From Ruminococcaceae bacterium BL-4 (GTDB lineage: Bacteria > Bacillota > Clostridia > Oscillospirales > Acutalibacteraceae), in assembly GCA_902809935.1 (NCBI GenBank), contig LR778134.1:1736001-1800000 (forward strand): a stretch of 64,000 nt of DNA, written 5' to 3'. A model generated the notes under the pieces. The model saw only the letters and a list, made by a program, of their open reading frames with translations, did not search any database and was not told the DNA's origin. Numbering within the stretch: position 1 is the first letter of the stretch; the number at the start of each line of letters is the position of its first letter. A program made the position numbers and the translations under genes. Positions 22,023-29,851 of this stretch are shown piece after piece.

Positions 22023-22871
22023 ATGAAAAATACAGAAGATTATACGAGGCACGAACGACGTGTGAGGAGACGCAGGGCTCGCAGAATGCACCGCGCTTCA
22101 GTGTGCTTACTGTTACTGATATTGTTTTTTGGAGTTCGCGCGTTAGTTCAACCCACTGATAAAAATGAAAACCAAGCTTCAGGGAAAGATGTATCTTCAA
22201 AAGACACTCATTTGGCTTTGCAGAATGGATATTCTTGGAACGATGACACGGTAGCTTCTAAAGGTGATGTGGTTACAGCAAATGAATTAAATCTCCGCTC
22301 AGGCCCTAGTGCCAAATATGGCATTGTCTGTTTTGTCCCAAGCGGTACGAAGATAACATTGACAGGAGAATTAAACACGGATGGTACCTGGATCAAGGTA
22401 AAAGTACCGGGTGGAAAATCCGGATGGTGTTGCCGGCCTTACATGCAAAGCGATGTGGTGGATACCGCGGCCAATCACACACTTGCTCAAGTAGCCTATC
22501 CGCTTTCTATAAAGGTATCGCTTAAGGACCAGAAAGTTATGGTGCTTGATGCGAAAGGCCTGGCAATCAAGACTTTTACTTGTTCTTCGGGAGAAGCCGG
22601 CAGTGAAACGCCGACCGGAACCTTTTCTGTTTTGAGCCGAGGGATTTCATTCTATAATTCCAATTTGGGGGAAGGGGCCTACTATTGGACAAGCTTTTAT
22701 GGCGACTATCTGTTTCACAGTATTCCATTTAATCAGGATTACGAAATAAAACAGAATGAGGCAGAAAAGCTTGGAACTCCTGCGTCGCATGGCTGTATAC
22801 GGCTTTCTATGGATGATGCTAAATGGATCTATGACCATATTCAGGATGGTACAAAAGTAACGGTACAATAA
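22023..22871 (+). CDS. L,D-transpeptidase with SH3 domain (YkuD family)
   Basis: A 282-residue envelope enzyme. A cytoplasmic Arg-rich tail precedes one transmembrane helix (about residues 27-40). A bacterial SH3 domain follows (about residues 75-130, beginning VTANELNLRSGPS), and the C-terminal YkuD domain has the catalytic SHGCIRLS motif. Such enzymes make 3-3 peptidoglycan crosslinks from tetrapeptide donors, or attach proteins to wall. A GATAAGGAG site lies upstream. It has its own regulatory gap with phased repeats, so it is probably a target of the adjacent two-component system. The vanG-type cluster lies convergently downstream. Confidence 0.9.
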   Translation: MKNTEDYTRHERRVRRRRARRMHRASVCLLLLILFFGVRALVQPTDKNENQASGKDVSSKDTHLALQNGYSWNDDTVASKGDVVTANELNLRSGPSAKYGIVCFVPSGTKITLTGELNTDGTWIKVKVPGGKSGWCCRPYMQSDVVDTAANHTLAQVAYPLSIKVSLKDQKVMVLDAKGLAIKTFTCSSGEAGSETPTGTFSVLSRGISFYNSNLGEGAYYWTSFYGDYLFHSIPFNQDYEIKQNEAEKLGTPASHGCIRLSMDDAKWIYDHIQDGTKVTVQ

Positions 22872-23051
22872 TACCTGCTATTTTTTTGGTGACGCTTTAA
22901 AAAATGTTTTGCCAAAGGCCAATTTTTGACCACCACTGCAGCGTCGTATTAAAAAAGAAAAGGTTATGCAACTCCTTTATAAATTCGGATTTCAATTAAT
23001 CATGTTCCTTCATTTTATTACACTTGATTATTTTTGTAATTAATTTTAGTG

Positions 23052-24194
23052 CTAAATCAGTTGCCTTTCGAGGCGTTCCCCTAAACGACTCAGTATTTCG
23101 TTAGAAATTGTCCCTGTCTGTTCCGCAAGGTCGCAAGCGGTGATTTTTTTATCTCCAGATTGTCCAATAATTACGGCAATGTCTCCAGCCTTGATATTCG
23201 GAATATTGGAAACATCAACTAGCATTTGATCCATACAGATTCGGCCAATAATAGGGGCTTTGATGCCTTTAATCAGAACATTTCCAACGCTGCAGGACAA
23301 AGAACGAGGAACACCGTCTGCATAACCGATTGCAAGTACGGCAATTTGGGTATCACGATCGGCAACAAACAGTAAACCATATCCGGCCGATTCTCCTTTC
23401 CGCAGAGTCTTCAGCGTGGTTACTCTGGTTTTGATGGATAGTACCGGCCTTAGCGAAATTGAACAGCGTTCCCGATCAGCCCGAGTACTGAGTACGCCGT
23501 AGAGGGCAATCCCGATTCGTGCGTAATTGCCACCGAGTTCCGAATAATTGATAAGCCCATAGCTTGCGAGTAGGTGTGCTTTAGGACATTCAAAGCCGCG
23601 TTCCCTAAGCTGCGAGATCATACTGTAAAAAGCTTGTCCTTGTTTCAGAGTAAAAGTTCTGTCCTTTGGCAAACTTGTATCATCTGCGCACAGATGGGTG
23701 TAGATCCCCTCAATTTCTAAGTTGTGAAGATTAAACATTTTACAGATGTTTTCGATATTTTTACAAGGTTCTCCCAATCGGTGCATACCTGTGTCGACTG
23801 CGATATGTACTTTTACTTTTTGACCATATTTGTTCAGAATTTCGGCATAAGGAAGATCAATTACCGTTTGCGTCAGGTCATATCGCTTCAAGAGCGGAAA
23901 CTGCATGGGGTGCGTGTAGCCGAGAACCAAGATTTCTCCGACAATGCCGTTTTCCCGAAGCTCTATTCCTTCTGAAACAGTCGCAACGCAAAAAGCTTTT
24001 ATCCCTAATCGATTCAGTTCCCGAGAGATCAAGACTGCGCCATGACCATAAGCATTGGCTTTAACAGCGGGCATCAGTTCGCAACTGTTAGGAAGCAGCT
24101 TTTGAAGTTCTTCGACATTGTGGCGCAGTGCTTCTCGATCCAGTTCGATCCATGCCCTGCTTCGGCAAAATACGGGTTCTGTTTTATTCGGCAT
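23052..24194 (-). CDS. PLP-dependent serine/alanine racemase, VanT-like catalytic domain without membrane domain
   Basis: A 380-residue fold-type III racemase. The PLP lysine is K45 (AVKANAYGHG), and the second catalytic Tyr lies in ESAGYGLLF. Near the C terminus, where alanine racemases carry the substrate-site Tyr (Tyr354 in the Geobacillus enzyme, in TINYEV), this protein has Asn365 in TISNEI. The same Tyr-to-Asn change is known in VanT serine racemases, so D-Ser supply for the vanG-type ligase is likely. VanT proteins normally have a large N-terminal membrane domain, which is missing here. The ATG at 24194 follows AAGGAAAG and overlaps the acetyltransferase end by 11 bases. An ordinary alanine racemase remains the alternative. 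Confidence 0.82.
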   Translation of the reverse strand: MPNKTEPVFCRSRAWIELDREALRHNVEELQKLLPNSCELMPAVKANAYGHGAVLISRELNRLGIKAFCVATVSEGIELRENGIVGEILVLGYTHPMQFPLLKRYDLTQTVIDLPYAEILNKYGQKVKVHIAVDTGMHRLGEPCKNIENICKMFNLHNLEIEGIYTHLCADDTSLPKDRTFTLKQGQAFYSMISQLRERGFECPKAHLLASYGLINYSELGGNYARIGIALYGVLSTRADRERCSISLRPVLSIKTRVTTLKTLRKGESAGYGLLFVADRDTQIAVLAIGYADGVPRSLSCSVGNVLIKGIKAPIIGRICMDQMLVDVSNIPNIKAGDIAVIIGQSGDKKITACDLAEQTGTISNEILSRLGERLERQLI

Positions 24195-24657
24195 TTTCTT
24201 TCTTCCTTTCAATAACACGAGGAAACTGCGAAACCACAGTGCAGTTATCCGGAACATCAAAACTGACGACCGCTCCCGCGCCGATTTTTACATTGTCTCC
24301 GATTTGAATATTTCCAATAACTGTGGCTCCTGCTCCAATCAGGCAGTTGTTGCCGATGTGCGGCGCCTTACGATCCACTTCTCCGATCGTGACATTCTGA
24401 TAGATCCAGCAGTTTAAGCCGATACTCGCGTAGCGGGAAATATAAACGCCATGCAGTCCGTGCGGCAGGGTAGGGAGCCCAGCAAATTTTGCGCCGTTTC
24501 CGATGTAGCCGCCGTGCTTTTGTGCCGATCGATTGCAAAGAAATGTGAGCAATTCTTTTAAAAGCCTATTTTTGGCTTGTTCCCGCCGCCTGAAGAGTGA
24601 CCAATATCTGTTTAGATTGTCTCCTTTGGAATAATCAATAATTTTATCTCTCAGCAT
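24184..24657 (-). CDS. Serine acetyltransferase-like left-handed beta-helix protein
   Basis: A 157-residue acyltransferase of the hexapeptide-repeat superfamily. A short helical N terminus is followed by turns such as SRYASIGLNCWIYQNVTIGE and IGAGATVIGNIQIGDNVKIG. LPHGLHG corresponds to the catalytic-His region of CysE-like enzymes. It is much shorter than classical CysE (about 270 residues) and closer to small acetyltransferases of surface-polymer clusters. It lies between vanXY and the racemase and overlaps the latter, so it belongs to the resistance operon. It may acetylate serine or a cell-wall precursor; neither is shown by sequence. Confidence 0.78.
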   Translation of the reverse strand: MLRDKIIDYSKGDNLNRYWSLFRRREQAKNRLLKELLTFLCNRSAQKHGGYIGNGAKFAGLPTLPHGLHGVYISRYASIGLNCWIYQNVTIGEVDRKAPHIGNNCLIGAGATVIGNIQIGDNVKIGAGAVVSFDVPDNCTVVSQFPRVIERKKENAE

Positions 24658-24694
24658 TACAAAACTTCTTTCTTTGCTCTGAAAATGTTGTCCA

Positions 24695-25456
24695 TTATTG
24701 CGTGCTTGTCCATTCGGTCAGGACAAACCCATCTGCATTATTACCGGACACCGAGTATAGAATGTGATCCTCAATTTCAAATTCAGTGTCTACTCCAGCT
24801 GCGGTTTTTATATAGGAAACCTCAATATTCTGATTTCCTGTCCGATATAAAAAGTGTTTCTTTTCGAGAGGATATTGCTTTAGAAAATCATGATATTCTT
24901 CCAATGTCAATCCAAACTTCGTCATAATCGCGGCGTGAGGTGCTCCGACATAGCGGAAATGCCATGGTTCGTGTGCGATTCCTGTAATAGCCTCTTTCCC
25001 TTTTGGATAGCGTTCAATGAAACCGTAAGTTACGGCTTTTTCCCGAAATATCTGACAAATGCCGGAATAGGGAAAGTCTGGACGAATAAAGTCAATTTCC
25101 GGATTACGAAGCCCTAAGTCAATGGCAAGTCCGGTCTGATGCTCGCTGTGATCCGGTGTTGCTACAAACTGCTCCGTGAATGTGGTTCCGCTGTCCTGCA
25201 GAGATTGATCGTAAATTTCCTGCTGTTCTTGTCTGGAGCGCCAACCGCTCACTGCACTGATATGATCCCAGCCCTCGATGCTGCTCATGAGTTTAGAAAG
25301 CAAAGCGGCAGCTTTTCGTTCCAGGAGAACTTTGCTGTCTGTACAGGCTGGGACAAGATAACTTTTTGTATTTCCCGAACAGTAGGGATGTTGCTGGTTG
25401 ACCAAAATCAGACTGCCTACATGTACGGATTTTTTTGGTATTACAAGTCTTTTCAT
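24695..25456 (-). CDS. vanXY: D,D-dipeptidase/D,D-carboxypeptidase of VanXY type
   Basis: A zinc peptidase of the VanY/VanX superfamily, 253 residues. Zinc ligands are visible in SEHQTGLAIDLG (His, Asp) and HEPWHFRYVG (catalytic Glu, His). No signal peptide or N-terminal membrane helix is present, so it acts in the cytoplasm, as VanXY enzymes do when removing D-Ala-D-Ala dipeptide and the terminal D-Ala from precursors. Its start overlaps the ligase stop as ATGA. A C-terminal extension of about 60 residues follows the catalytic domain. Assignment to the VanG-type subgroup rests on context as well as motifs. Confidence 0.87.
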   Translation of the reverse strand: MKRLVIPKKSVHVGSLILVNQQHPYCSGNTKSYLVPACTDSKVLLERKAAALLSKLMSSIEGWDHISAVSGWRSRQEQQEIYDQSLQDSGTTFTEQFVATPDHSEHQTGLAIDLGLRNPEIDFIRPDFPYSGICQIFREKAVTYGFIERYPKGKEAITGIAHEPWHFRYVGAPHAAIMTKFGLTLEEYHDFLKQYPLEKKHFLYRTGNQNIEVSYIKTAAGVDTEFEIEDHILYSVSGNNADGFVLTEWTSTQ

Positions 25457-26502
25457 ATGCCCACCGCCAATTCAATTACGCGGGATATGACTTGCTCAAA
25501 AGAAATGCCGGCGGCTTTCATCATATTAGGATACCGGCTGTGTGAGGTGAAGCCCGGAATTGTATTGACTTCATTGAAGAGCACCTTCCCCTCAGAGCTT
25601 AGAAACATGTCTACCCGTGCAAATCCGCAGCATCCCAGTGCCTGATAAATCGTCTTTGCAGTCTCTTTGATTTCTTTCGTTTTCTCTTCGGAGATTCGAG
25701 CCGGAACATGAATAGCCGACGTTTTCAGGGTATACTTTTCCGTAAAATCGAAGAATCCATCGGATAGTTCGATTTCATCGACCTCTCCCACCGTCAGAGT
25801 GTCATTTCCCATCACGGCGCAGCCAACTTCGAATCCCATTATGCTTTCTTCAATGATGACTTCATCGTCGTATTCGAAAGCTAGTTTGATAGCATCAGGA
25901 AGACGGTACCGGGCAGTAACTTTCGTAATGCCATAGGAGGAGCCAGCCCTGACTGGTTTTACGAACAGTGGATATCCGAGGCTTTCAGCCTGTGCCAGAG
26001 CAATTTTGGGATTCATGTCCTTTTTTAGAAGGAAGGAGGCAGGAACTTGCACACCAGCCGCATGTACAAGTTTGTGGGCACGATCTTTGTCCATACAAAT
26101 TGCCGAAGTCATGGTTTTGCAGCCGACAAGTGGAATTCCAGCCAGCTCAAATATTCCCTGAACAGTTCCGTCCTCTCCGTTTTTTCCATGGAGAACAGGA
26201 AATGCAGCGTCAATGGGAAGCTTTACAACTTTTTCGGGGTAAAATACCAGGATGCTGTGCACTTCACGATCAGGCGAAATTGCCGCTGGCAGGCAATCTG
26301 AAGAGTTACACCAAGTGTCTGATGCAATTTTTTCAATATCTCCATGAAACTGATACCAGTTTCCCTTTGATGAAATGCCAATCAATATAGGTATAAATCT
26401 ATGAGTGTCTAAACTCTTTATTACGGAATAGGCTGACTGAAGCGACACGCTGTATTCGGGAGAGCAGCCTCCGAATAGAATGGCAATCTTTAATTTTCTC
26501 AT
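25453..26502 (-). CDS. vanG: D-alanine--D-serine ligase of VanG type
   Basis: A 349-residue ATP-grasp ligase of the Ddl/Van family. Visible are the N-terminal GGCSPEYSVSLQSA segment, the PVLHGKNGEDGT motif, the ATP-grasp lysine region (YPLFVKPVRAGSSYG) and C-terminal metal ligands in FNEVNTIPG. The omega-loop reads FFDFTEKYTLKTS; it has no His as in the D-lactate ligases VanA/VanB, consistent with VanG/VanC-type ligases. The neighbours vanR, vanS, vanW, vanXY and a Ser-type racemase argue for D-Ala-D-Ser synthesis and low-level vancomycin resistance. Sequence alone does not rule out a Ddl-like D-Ala-D-Ala enzyme. Confidence 0.88.
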   Translation of the reverse strand: MRKLKIAILFGGCSPEYSVSLQSAYSVIKSLDTHRFIPILIGISSKGNWYQFHGDIEKIASDTWCNSSDCLPAAISPDREVHSILVFYPEKVVKLPIDAAFPVLHGKNGEDGTVQGIFELAGIPLVGCKTMTSAICMDKDRAHKLVHAAGVQVPASFLLKKDMNPKIALAQAESLGYPLFVKPVRAGSSYGITKVTARYRLPDAIKLAFEYDDEVIIEESIMGFEVGCAVMGNDTLTVGEVDEIELSDGFFDFTEKYTLKTSAIHVPARISEEKTKEIKETAKTIYQALGCCGFARVDMFLSSEGKVLFNEVNTIPGFTSHSRYPNMMKAAGISFEQVISRVIELAVGI

Positions 26503-26517
26503 TTTCTTTTATCCTTT

Positions 26518-27333
26518 CTATGCAAGATCCGTTTTATCGGGAAGCGGGTAGCCGATTTCACATTTGTTTCGGTAAAGCAGTCTTTCGGAGACACAGTCTC
26601 CAGTTGCTGTCAGAATAGTTTTTTGTTTTACGTCCACTTCTTCATAGATCTTGTTATTCTTGCGGTAATATAATGGCTTGCCATTTACGACCTCGTAAAA
26701 CCACCCATTGTTCTGATCGGTTAACAGGCGCCCGATAATATAATTTTCATCAAACGCAATGCGAATCTCAAAGGACATCTTCGTGTCGTTTTTGACCTTC
26801 AGATCGAGCCAGCCTTCCGATACCGTTGCATCTACGCCCATGGGCGCATCGCTGGGCGGCTCCGGAAAATCTTTCACATTGTGTCCGTGCCGTTCCACGA
26901 TAGTAAGCGGGGTATGAAGGAACATCCAAAAAAGCAGGTTGCTCATCTGGCAGATTCCCCCGCCGGGGGCGGTTGTAAGCTTTCCATCAATTACGGTCAG
27001 TCCGTCTTTATACGGAATTGCCTTGTCTGCATATCGGACCAATTCCCAGAACGAAAAAGTTTCGTTTGGTTTGATCACGATCCGATCTAAAGTAGTTGCG
27101 GCTAGTTTTAAATTGAAAACCTTATTTTCCTGATACACCATGTCAAATCCGGTTTCCCGGTTATACAAAGGGCAACTTGTTTTAAAAAGCTGATATGGCA
27201 ACGCGGTTTCGAACTTAGTTTCAGAATATTGGTTCCCATCTAAATACATTTTCGTGTAAAAGCAAAATAGGCGCTGCTTAATCCTCAGAGGTAATAGCCA
27301 TGGAAAAATCTGTGTAATTCGTTTTCTCGGCAT
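26518..27333 (-). CDS. vanW: VanW-family protein
   Basis: A 271-residue VanW-domain protein. The hallmark core is present: KPNETFSFWELV, the GGGICQMSNLLFWM segment and ERHGHNVKDFPEPPSDAPMG. The biochemical role of VanW is not known, but it is a regular member of vanB and vanG clusters. I chose the ATG at 27333, with AAAGGA upstream; an ATG at 27363 would add ten residues. First structural gene after the vanS-vanW gap. Confidence 0.87.
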   Translation of the reverse strand: MPRKRITQIFPWLLPLRIKQRLFCFYTKMYLDGNQYSETKFETALPYQLFKTSCPLYNRETGFDMVYQENKVFNLKLAATTLDRIVIKPNETFSFWELVRYADKAIPYKDGLTVIDGKLTTAPGGGICQMSNLLFWMFLHTPLTIVERHGHNVKDFPEPPSDAPMGVDATVSEGWLDLKVKNDTKMSFEIRIAFDENYIIGRLLTDQNNGWFYEVVNGKPLYYRKNNKIYEEVDVKQKTILTATGDCVSERLLYRNKCEIGYPLPDKTDLA

Positions 27334-27371
27334 AATACAATCCTTTCTGCAATGCTTGGGCAAAATAAAAT

Positions 27372-27405
27372 CCCCGTTCGATACTTTTATGGTATCAAAA
27401 CGGGG
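27372..27405 (-). terminator. Hairpin between vanS and vanW (attenuator, terminator or operator)
   Basis: CCCCGTTCGATAC pairs with GTATCAAAACGGGG (one bulge) around a seven-base loop. On the minus strand it is followed by ATTTTATTTT, as in a weak terminator. It separates the regulatory genes from the resistance genes and could be a terminator for vanRS, an attenuator, or part of the resistance promoter (TACCAT lies over it). Confidence 0.6.
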
Positions 27406-27458
27406 ACAAGTATGTTTTTGATTTTAATGAGGAAAAAGTGAAAAAAAGAATGTAAAAA

Positions 27459-28598
27459 TCATACGATTTTCTGACAATCAATGGGAAGTGTTACGGTAAA
27501 GATGATATGCTCATTGGCGCTTTTGGCGCTGATAGTACCTTTATGCAGCTCGACGATTTCCTTTGCGATAGCAAGACCAAGTCCGGATCCGCCAGTGGAG
27601 CTGGAGCGTGAAGAGTCAAGCCGGAAGAACTGCTCGAAAATCCGACTCAACTTTTCGGGAGGGATCGTTTTTCCGTGATTTTCTACACGTACCGTCACAT
27701 GGCTGCCGGATTGTTCCATCGTAATAAGAATGGGAGTATCCGGGTAGCTGTAGTTTACAGCATTGCGTATCAGGTTATCAAATACGCGTTCTAGCTTGTC
27801 TGGGTCACAGACGATCCGAATATTGGGGGCTAAGCGTTGGTTCCAGCACAAGTTCTTTTCTGCTAAAATCGGATTAAACTCAAAAGTAATTTGCTCCAGC
27901 ATTCGGGTCAGATTGACACTCTCTGGTTCCAAAGTTAGTTTAGTTAGATTAAAGCGGGTAATATCAAAAAACTCGTTAATCAGTGTCTCCAAACGTTCTG
28001 CCTTATCAAAGGCAATGCCGGTGTATTTGGCACGTAATTCCGGAGAAATCTGAGGCTCATCCCGAAGCAGAGTAAGATAACCGATCACACTGGTAAGAGG
28101 TGTTTTCAGGTCGTGGGCCAAATAAACCACCAGGTCGTTTTTGCGCTGTTCCGCCTCTTTTGCGGCCATAGCATTGCGCAGAGCCTGTTCCCGTACCAGA
28201 TTCAGTTCATCCTGTACGTTTTTAATGGCATCAGATAGAACGATCGGTTTATTGTTAGGCTGCGCCAACTGCTCAGATGCTTTAACGACTTCATCGAGGT
28301 AACGCAGGGGCTTTTGGGAAAAATGATGGGTAATGATGGTCCAACCGATAAGAACGATGCCTGTACCCCAAAACAAGGACGTTTCCTGTATTAATTTCAA
28401 GAATTGATATAGGAGGTTATTGGGCTGCCAAGTAAAGATTAAGCAAATCCGCCATACAAGAAAATATAGAAGCAACAGCCCCGCAACAAAGCCAACAAGC
28501 GCCAGAATATATTGCAGCATGATCTGCTGTGACAAGTGGCTTCGACGAATATTGCCTTTTATAATTCGATCATTTTGTCTATTCAATGGTATATCCAA
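27459..28598 (-). CDS. vanS: Sensor histidine kinase of VanS type
   Basis: A 379-residue kinase with two transmembrane helices (about residues 28-50 and 75-95) separated by a very short extracytoplasmic loop, as in VanS of the VanG group. The phospho-acceptor His is in YLAHDLKTPL. The ATP domain has N (NLIRNAVNYS), F (FEQFFRLD) and G2 (GSGLGLAIA) boxes. It probably starts at TTG 28598, inside the end of vanR, though a downstream start is possible. It should sense glycopeptide or wall stress and phosphorylate VanR. Confidence 0.88.
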   Translation of the reverse strand: MDIPLNRQNDRIIKGNIRRSHLSQQIMLQYILALVGFVAGLLLLYFLVWRICLIFTWQPNNLLYQFLKLIQETSLFWGTGIVLIGWTIITHHFSQKPLRYLDEVVKASEQLAQPNNKPIVLSDAIKNVQDELNLVREQALRNAMAAKEAEQRKNDLVVYLAHDLKTPLTSVIGYLTLLRDEPQISPELRAKYTGIAFDKAERLETLINEFFDITRFNLTKLTLEPESVNLTRMLEQITFEFNPILAEKNLCWNQRLAPNIRIVCDPDKLERVFDNLIRNAVNYSYPDTPILITMEQSGSHVTVRVENHGKTIPPEKLSRIFEQFFRLDSSRSSSTGGSGLGLAIAKEIVELHKGTISAKSANEHIIFTVTLPIDCQKIV

Positions 28599-29280
28599 CC
28601 CCCCATACAGTTTTCACAAATTTTGGTTTTCGGCTGGGTTCGTGCATCTTTTCTCGAAGTCGCGCAATATGTGCCATGACCGTGTTGTTATTGTCGAGAT
28701 ATTTTTCACCCCATACAGCCTCGAACAGTTCCTCAGATGAGACGACCTTTCCACGGCGCTCACAGAGATACCAAAGGATATGGAATTCGATAGGCGTCAG
28801 TGAAAGTTCTTTTCCATAGAGCGTACATTTATGGCTGTCCTGGCAAACATAAAGACCAGCAAAATCATATTCATGGCTTTCTAGTGGAAGCGCATTTGCA
28901 GTATTATATCGTGTATATCGTCGGAGCTGCGTTTTAACACGTGCAATCAGTTCCAACGGATTGAACGGCTTTGTGATATAGTCATCCGCCCCTAGAGTCA
29001 ATCCTGTGATTTTGTCCATATCCTCTACCTTAGCGGTCAGCATGATGATGGGGAATAGGTGCTTTTCGCGGATCTTCTGACAGAGTGCAAAGCCACTCAT
29101 ATCAGGCAGCATGACATCCAAAATAGCAAGACTCAAATCTTCACGCTTTACGCAGGAAAGCGCGTCTGTGGCATTGTAAAATTTAAACACCGAATAATCT
29201 TCACTTTTTAGATAAACTTCTACAAGATCAGCAATTTCATGCTCATCGTCAACAATCAATATTTTATCATTCTGTGTCAT
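28579..29280 (-). CDS. vanR: OmpR-family response regulator of VanR type
   Basis: A 233-residue response regulator. The receiver has the acidic pair in VDDEHE, the phospho-acceptor Asp in LAILDVMLPD and the Lys in DYITKPFN. The C-terminal winged helix has SLTPIEFHILWYL and GKVVSSEELFEAVWG. The ATG at 29280 follows GGAGGAAATA directly. It overlaps vanS by 20 bases. Position and partner genes identify it as VanR of a vanG-type cluster. Confidence 0.9.
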   Translation of the reverse strand: MTQNDKILIVDDEHEIADLVEVYLKSEDYSVFKFYNATDALSCVKREDLSLAILDVMLPDMSGFALCQKIREKHLFPIIMLTAKVEDMDKITGLTLGADDYITKPFNPLELIARVKTQLRRYTRYNTANALPLESHEYDFAGLYVCQDSHKCTLYGKELSLTPIEFHILWYLCERRGKVVSSEELFEAVWGEKYLDNNNTVMAHIARLREKMHEPSRKPKFVKTVWGVGYTIE

Positions 29281-29851
29281 TATTTCCTCCAACATCTTTG
29301 CCTGAGTGACAACCATTTCGTCGCCCCCTTGGGCTTTGGATTGCCCTTAGGTTTTCACTGCGCCTGGAATACGGCTTTTGGAGCAGCAATCGTTAATCAT
29401 GCGAGGGCGAATGCCCCTGTTCGCTTACTTCGTTCAATACAATATAATCCAAAGGTCATTTTGAACCGCTTAATAGCTTATTTTATTATTATATTTCGTC
29501 ATCTCAAATTAATCAAGAAGAGAGAAAAGGACCGTATTATGGAAAATTTTTAAAAAGGGAAAGAAAACCGGCCGAAAATGATCAAACGGCAGATTATCTT
29601 CAGCCAAAGTATGAAAACACTCTGATAAAGTCTTTAAGCAAAACATTTACATTGTTCTTAGTTTGCTTATCGCCAGATTACCCGCCGGTCACTCCAAGCC
29701 GCAGACTTGCGGCTTATTGAAATAATAAAGCTGAAACATAAAAAGCCCTCCAAACCGTAAATTTGGAAGGCTTCCCTAAAAAATCAGCACAATTATACGT
29801 CAGCCAAACCTACGTCTTTTTTGTAGATTTGGCTGCATTTTTTCAAAAACA
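29281..29851. other. Gene-free gap between vanR and the MFS exporter
   Basis: 571 bases with no convincing gene. The left part must hold the vanR promoter (reading leftward), but no box pair stands out; a TATATT near 29450 lacks a good -35. Two hairpins without T runs on the relevant strand (29696-29715 and 29801-29835) and the MFS terminator fill the right part. The composition is AT-rich like the flanks. Confidence 0.6.
29745..29771 (-). terminator. Terminator of the padR-MFS operon
   Basis: On the minus strand GCCTTCCAAA pairs with TTTGGAGGGC around a seven-base loop and is followed by TTTTT. Confidence 0.82.

Noticed and set aside
22880-22950. Inverted GACGCT/AGCGTC arms after the L,D-transpeptidase gene, considered as a recombination site or terminator
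   Set aside because: Only six base pairs separated by about 45 bases, with no T run; likely chance.
29239-29553. A plus-strand frame with a hydrophobic GFGLPLGFHCAWNTAFG segment, considered as a CAAX-protease-like remnant
   Set aside because: It starts inside vanR on the opposite strand, lacks conserved motifs and has no ribosome site.
29696-29715. AAGCCGCA/TGCGGCTT hairpin as a terminator
   Set aside because: No T run follows on either strand.
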